Source: Nanobdellota archaeon
Lineage (GTDB): Archaea; Nanobdellota; Nanobdellia; Woesearchaeales; BS150m-G63
Reading direction: 5' to 3'
Assembly: GCA_023137655.1 (NCBI GenBank)
Contig: JAGLOT010000024.1
Location: 1-7,731 of the forward strand
DNA length: 7,731 nt
Both the position numbers and the translations under genes were made by a program. Positions 5,891 to 7,731 of this stretch are shown here, one piece after another. The notes under the pieces are model-generated. The model worked only from the letters and a program-made list of their open reading frames with translations, ran no database searches and was not told the DNA's origin. How positions within the stretch are numbered: the stretch's first letter is position 1; each line of letters begins with the position of its first letter.

Positions 5891-5897
5891 CCCTCTT
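5891..5897 (-). promoter_or_regulatory. Shine-Dalgarno-like site of psmB
   Basis: The minus strand reads AAGAGGG with a 9-base spacer to the ATG at 5881. GAGG matches part of the GGAGGTG consensus. It supports 5881 over 5872 as start and implies a leadered mRNA. Confidence 0.45.
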
Positions 5898-5927
5898 ATT
5901 GAGATTACTTTAAAAAACGTATAATTC

Positions 5928-5945
5928 TTTATAAAACTTTCGAAA
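5928..5945 (-). promoter_or_regulatory. psmB promoter: TATA box with adjacent TTTCGAAA palindrome
   Basis: On the minus strand the palindrome TTTCGAAA (5938-5945) is followed by GT and then TTTATAAA (5928-5935). CGAAAG sits where the purine-rich BRE should be. The predicted start site is near 5905, leaving a leader of about 24 bases with the AAGAGGG site in it. The palindrome could be the BRE alone or an operator. A second copy of the module is at 6136-6151. Confidence 0.5.
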
Positions 5946-5954
5946 ATATCTAAA

Positions 5955-6113
5955 TTTCTGAAAGTTTGATACTTGCAGAATATAAATTCTGGTCGTATAA
6001 AGATTTCGCTTTTAGAAGACGAAAGTCTTCAAAGTTTATCCCTACCCTCTAAACTTAACTCATCTTTAGAGTTTCTCACTCACCAAAATCTACAATTCTG
6101 TAGACTTTTTTCA
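5955..6113. ncRNA. Hairpin-rich gene-free block, candidate structured RNA
   Basis: This is the core of a 280-base stretch (5882-6161) with no convincing gene. It contains four perfect hairpins in a row: CAGAAT-ATAA-ATTCTG (5976-5991), GAAGAC-GAAA-GTCTTC (6015-6030), CTCTAAA with an 11-base loop to TTTAGAG (6047-6071), and TCTACA-ATTC-TGTAGA (6089-6104). The last extends by AAAA/TTTT with one bulged C. Strand is open. For plus: one loop is a GNRA tetraloop (GAAA), a TATAAA with purine-rich BRE lies at 5981-5986, and the last hairpin runs into T6, like a terminator. For minus: a TTTCGAAAG-TATA module at 6136-6151 predicts a start near 6113, exactly at the outer edge of the last hairpin. It is not a recognisable tRNA, SRP RNA, RNase P RNA or box C/D RNA. 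Confidence 0.35.
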
Positions 6114-6135
6114 TATTTCAAAAGTACGCTCAAAA

Positions 6136-6151
6136 CTATAACCTTTCGAAA
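6136..6151 (-). promoter_or_regulatory. Second TTTCGAAA plus TATA-like module
   Basis: On the minus strand TTTCGAAA (6144-6151) is followed by GGTTATAG (6136-6143), the same order and almost the same spacing as at psmB. The 12-base CTTTCGAAAATA (plus strand) is identical at 5937-5948 and 6143-6154. The TATA part is weaker than at psmB. It could drive a minus-strand RNA over the hairpin block, or both copies could be regulator sites. Confidence 0.3.
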
Positions 6152-6161
6152 ATACATTAAT

Positions 6162-6827
6162 TTACCTTAACATTTGGTATAATAAGAAGGAATATGCTTG
6201 ATTAAATATCTTGAAATATTCATATTTTTCCCTTAAGAAGGGGGTTGCTTCGTAACTTTCAACACCTGTAACTATTTTTAATCGACCAGAAATCATAAAT
6301 TTTGTAATCTTTTCATAACTCAATTCTTTTGCATTGGTTTCTTTCTTTTCTTTTTCTTCTTTTTCTTTTCTTTTGGTTTCAAAGTAATTCAAATATGGAT
6401 TTTCTTTAGCATTCCCACTTAAATAAGAAAATAATGCACCATAACTGATAGATATTTCAGGATCAATAACATATGCACCCATGGTTAATGCTGGGTCAAA
6501 TCCCATATTTTTTATTTGAAAATCTAATGTTTGATCTTCTAATTGTTTAAACAATAAAGCTTCAACAACACTTTGGAGAGATGATTTCTCTTCAACAACT
6601 TCTTTTTTCCCTACAAGTTTCTTTTTAGAAATAGCTGTTTCTTTTCCAATCTTAGCTATGTCTTCAGCAGTTTTATGAAGAATTTTGAATTCTTCTTTTA
6701 ATTTAGGACTTTTAGAATTAGACTTTTTAGTACTTTTACTCTTTAATTCTTGTTTCACACAAGATTTTTCTTTTTTATGAAGACTTGAGCCTTCTTTCTT
6801 AGTAATATTTTCTTTTTTAAGAAACAC
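6162..6827 (-). CDS. Hypothetical lysine-rich protein, 221 aa, GTG start
   Basis: I do not recognise this protein. Residues 1-80 are polar and very lysine-rich (KSKSTKKSNSKSPKLKEE), probably disordered. Residues 82-145 look folded (LQSVVEALLFKQLEDQTLDF, GFDPALTMGAYVIDPEIS). Residues 151-165 are a charged KRKEKEEKEKKE segment, likely a helix or linker. Residues 168-221 are a second folded part rich in aromatics (YEYFKIFNQAYSFLLYQML). There is no signal peptide, membrane helix or metal motif. Start: the first codon is GTG (6825-6827). An in-frame TAG lies six codons upstream, no ATG is available near it, and GGTGG ends 4 bases before the GTG, so the GTG is well supported. It lies downstream of tyrS but has its own promoter-like site. 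Confidence 0.72.
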   Translation of the reverse strand: MFLKKENITKKEGSSLHKKEKSCVKQELKSKSTKKSNSKSPKLKEEFKILHKTAEDIAKIGKETAISKKKLVGKKEVVEEKSSLQSVVEALLFKQLEDQTLDFQIKNMGFDPALTMGAYVIDPEISISYGALFSYLSGNAKENPYLNYFETKRKEKEEKEKKETNAKELSYEKITKFMISGRLKIVTGVESYEATPFLREKYEYFKIFNQAYSFLLYQMLR

Positions 6828-6831
6828 AAAA

Positions 6832-6838
6832 CCACCCT
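6832..6838 (-). promoter_or_regulatory. Shine-Dalgarno-like site deciding the GTG start
   Basis: The minus strand reads AGGGTGG, ending four bases before the GTG at 6827. GGTG matches the anti-Shine-Dalgarno core. With the in-frame stop just upstream, it fixes this non-ATG start. Confidence 0.45.
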
Positions 6839-6847
6839 TTCCCTAAT

Positions 6848-6860
6848 AAAAAAACAAAAA
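6848..6860 (-). terminator. U-tract after tyrS, inside the next gene's promoter
   Basis: The minus strand shows T5-G-T7 about 60 bases after the tyrS stop codon. It could end tyrS transcripts. It lies between the next gene's TATA box and predicted start site, so it would not interrupt that gene's own mRNA. Confidence 0.4.
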
Positions 6861-6869
6861 CGATTAACA

Positions 6870-6877
6870 TTTAAAAA
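6870..6877 (-). promoter_or_regulatory. Candidate TATA box of the GTG-start orphan gene
   Basis: The minus strand reads TTTTTAAA, centred about 26 bases before a predicted start site near 6847. That leaves a leader of about 20 bases containing the AGGGTGG site. Confidence 0.35.
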
Positions 6878-6921
6878 GATTGTTTAACTTAATTATAGAT
6901 AATATAACATAGATATAAAAA

Positions 6922-7731
6922 TTATTGAGGGTAAGCATCTTTAATTAATTTAGGATTTGCCTCAATCTTTTCCCTTAATGGAGTAACTATCCTAATAATT
7001 TCATCACCTAAACCTTGTTTTAAGTCCACAGATGATAATTTCTTATCTGCAAATGATTTCTCAACATCCAAATAACTCTTAAAGACAATTTTACCACCAT
7101 ATTGTTCTGGCCTATCCACTACAAAATCTCTTTTATTTTGTAAAGGGCCTGCTCTTTTCTCATTTTCTAAAAATGGAAATACAACATATTTCAAAATAGC
7201 CAATAATCCATTTCCTTCTACCTTTCCTTCAACAGAAAATGCCTTGTTGATTTTCTTTTTAATTTGCTTATCAGTATCTGTAAAATCAATCTTACTGTTG
7301 GGTTCAGAAGAACTCATCTTTCCACTTTCACCCAAACCAGGAACCAATGGATTCATTAAATGAATTCTTTTAGCATATCCAATCTTAGGTAAAAATTCCC
7401 TTGCAAACATGAATATTTTTCTTTGGTCCACACCACCAAATTGAGCATCAACTTTTAGATATTCTTCATCTAAGGCCTGTAATATTGGATACAATAAACC
7501 AGACATCTTTGGATTATCTGATTGTTTAACAACTTCAGCACCTGCTCTTTGAGTATCTCTGCTATTGGATAAGGCACTTAACTTATACATGTCTAATGTG
7601 TATTCATGCCCTAATTGATAATCAGTACCTTGAATAAATTTTAATTTAGTAAGTGGGACATCTGCTAATTTTAACATTTCTTTAATTATGAATTCATAAT
7701 ATTTTGTTCTTTTCCCTAATAAATCCCATGT
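6922..7731 (-). CDS. tyrS: Tyrosyl-tRNA synthetase, archaeal/eukaryotic type (partial, N-terminus missing)
   Basis: Class I synthetase that charges tRNA-Tyr. The frame runs to the window edge: 18 codons (TWDLLGKRTKYYEFIIKE) before the Met at 7677 match the family, so that Met is internal. Of the 269 visible residues, the tyrosine/ATP-site segments GTDYQL (35-40), LLYPILQALDEEYLKVDAQF (79-98) and GGVDQRKIF (99-107) are intact, as is the KMSSS loop at 138-142. The rest is a C-terminal helical domain that binds the anticodon. The HIGH motif and roughly the first 80 residues lie outside the window. Segments such as AGAEVVKQ, LDEEYLKVDAQFGG and HLMNPLVPGL match the human cytosolic enzyme closely from memory. 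There is no extra C-terminal EMAP-like domain: it ends at DAYPQ, close to where the eukaryotic catalytic core ends. Confidence 0.96.
   Translation of the reverse strand, partial: TWDLLGKRTKYYEFIIKEMLKLADVPLTKLKFIQGTDYQLGHEYTLDMYKLSALSNSRDTQRAGAEVVKQSDNPKMSGLLYPILQALDEEYLKVDAQFGGVDQRKIFMFAREFLPKIGYAKRIHLMNPLVPGLGESGKMSSSEPNSKIDFTDTDKQIKKKINKAFSVEGKVEGNGLLAILKYVVFPFLENEKRAGPLQNKRDFVVDRPEQYGGKIVFKSYLDVEKSFADKKLSSVDLKQGLGDEIIRIVTPLREKIEANPKLIKDAYPQ

Noticed and set aside
6015..6030. tRNA arm suggested by the GAAGAC-GAAA-GTCTTC hairpin and the nearby TTCGAAA
   Set aside because: No acceptor stem, D-loop or T-arm (GGTTCRANNCC) can be assembled around it, and the spacing does not give a cloverleaf.
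6054..6071. Box C/D guide RNA on the minus strand (AAGATGA near RTGATGA)
   Set aside because: The box C match has a mismatch and no properly spaced CTGA box is present on that strand.
5937..6154. Mobile element or MITE bounded by the 12-base CTTTCGAAAATA repeats
   Set aside because: The repeats are direct and contain a palindromic core next to TATA-like boxes. There are no terminal inverted repeats or target duplications, so shared promoter sites explain them better.
5973..6170. A 65-codon plus-strand frame starting with TTG across the hairpin block
   Set aside because: It has a TTG start without ribosome-binding site, a Ser/Leu-rich composition unlike the neighbours, overlaps the end of the 221-codon gene, and is explained by the absence of plus-strand stops in a structured stretch. 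A real small protein is not fully excluded.
7675..7677. ATG at 7677 as the start of TyrRS
   Set aside because: The frame stays open to the window edge with matching family sequence, and the HIGH motif would otherwise be missing.

Overview
The window looks like chromosome of an AT-rich archaeon. The gene set is archaeal: an archaeal-type 20S proteasome beta subunit, the KH-domain ribonuclease/termination factor aCPSF1 (FttA), an archaeal/eukaryotic-type tyrosyl-tRNA synthetase and an archaeal/eukaryotic-type tRNA methylthiotransferase. Promoters are TATA-like boxes about 26 bases before a start codon or a short leader, and gene ends carry U-rich tracts instead of classical bacterial hairpin terminators. 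Compact spacing, lysine-rich low-complexity tails and small orphan genes suggest a DPANN lineage (Woesearchaeota, Pacearchaeota or Nanoarchaeota-like). That placement is an inference from gene style and was not tested by phylogeny. I see no insertion sequence, CRISPR array, tRNA or rRNA gene.

Layout. Positions 2-1051 (+) hold the 3' part of a tRNA methylthiotransferase gene cut by the window edge. Convergent to it is a small two-helix membrane protein with a basic tail (1116-1394, -) and its own leaderless promoter. Behind that is a two-gene unit on the minus strand: a coiled-coil/lysine-rich/Ada-like zinc protein (2163-2606), then, one base later, a HAD phosphatase resembling the eukaryotic phosphatidylglycerophosphate phosphatase Gep4 (1469-2161). 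A 184-base divergent intergenic region leads to an orphan gene of 159 codons (2791-3270, +). That gene ends one base from the end of the fttA/aCPSF1 gene (3272-5170, -). The proteasome beta gene psmB (5231-5881, -) lies just upstream of fttA, a pairing also known from other archaea. Next is a gene-free stretch of 280 bases (5882-6161) rich in perfect short hairpins, then an orphan lysine-rich gene with a GTG start (6162-6827, -), then the 3' part of tyrS (6922-7731, -), cut by the other window edge.

How the genes fit together. Most of the recognised genes serve information processing and quality control: tRNA modification, tRNA charging, transcription termination and protein degradation. The HAD phosphatase may belong to phospholipid head-group synthesis. 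Two points stand out. One is the hairpin-rich block between psmB and the orphan gene, flanked by two copies of a TTTCGAAA-plus-TATA module; it is a candidate structured RNA or regulatory region. The other is the Gep4-like phosphatase coupled to an Ada-like zinc protein. Two proteins carry basic lysine tails or linkers, and a third has a lysine-rich N-terminal half.
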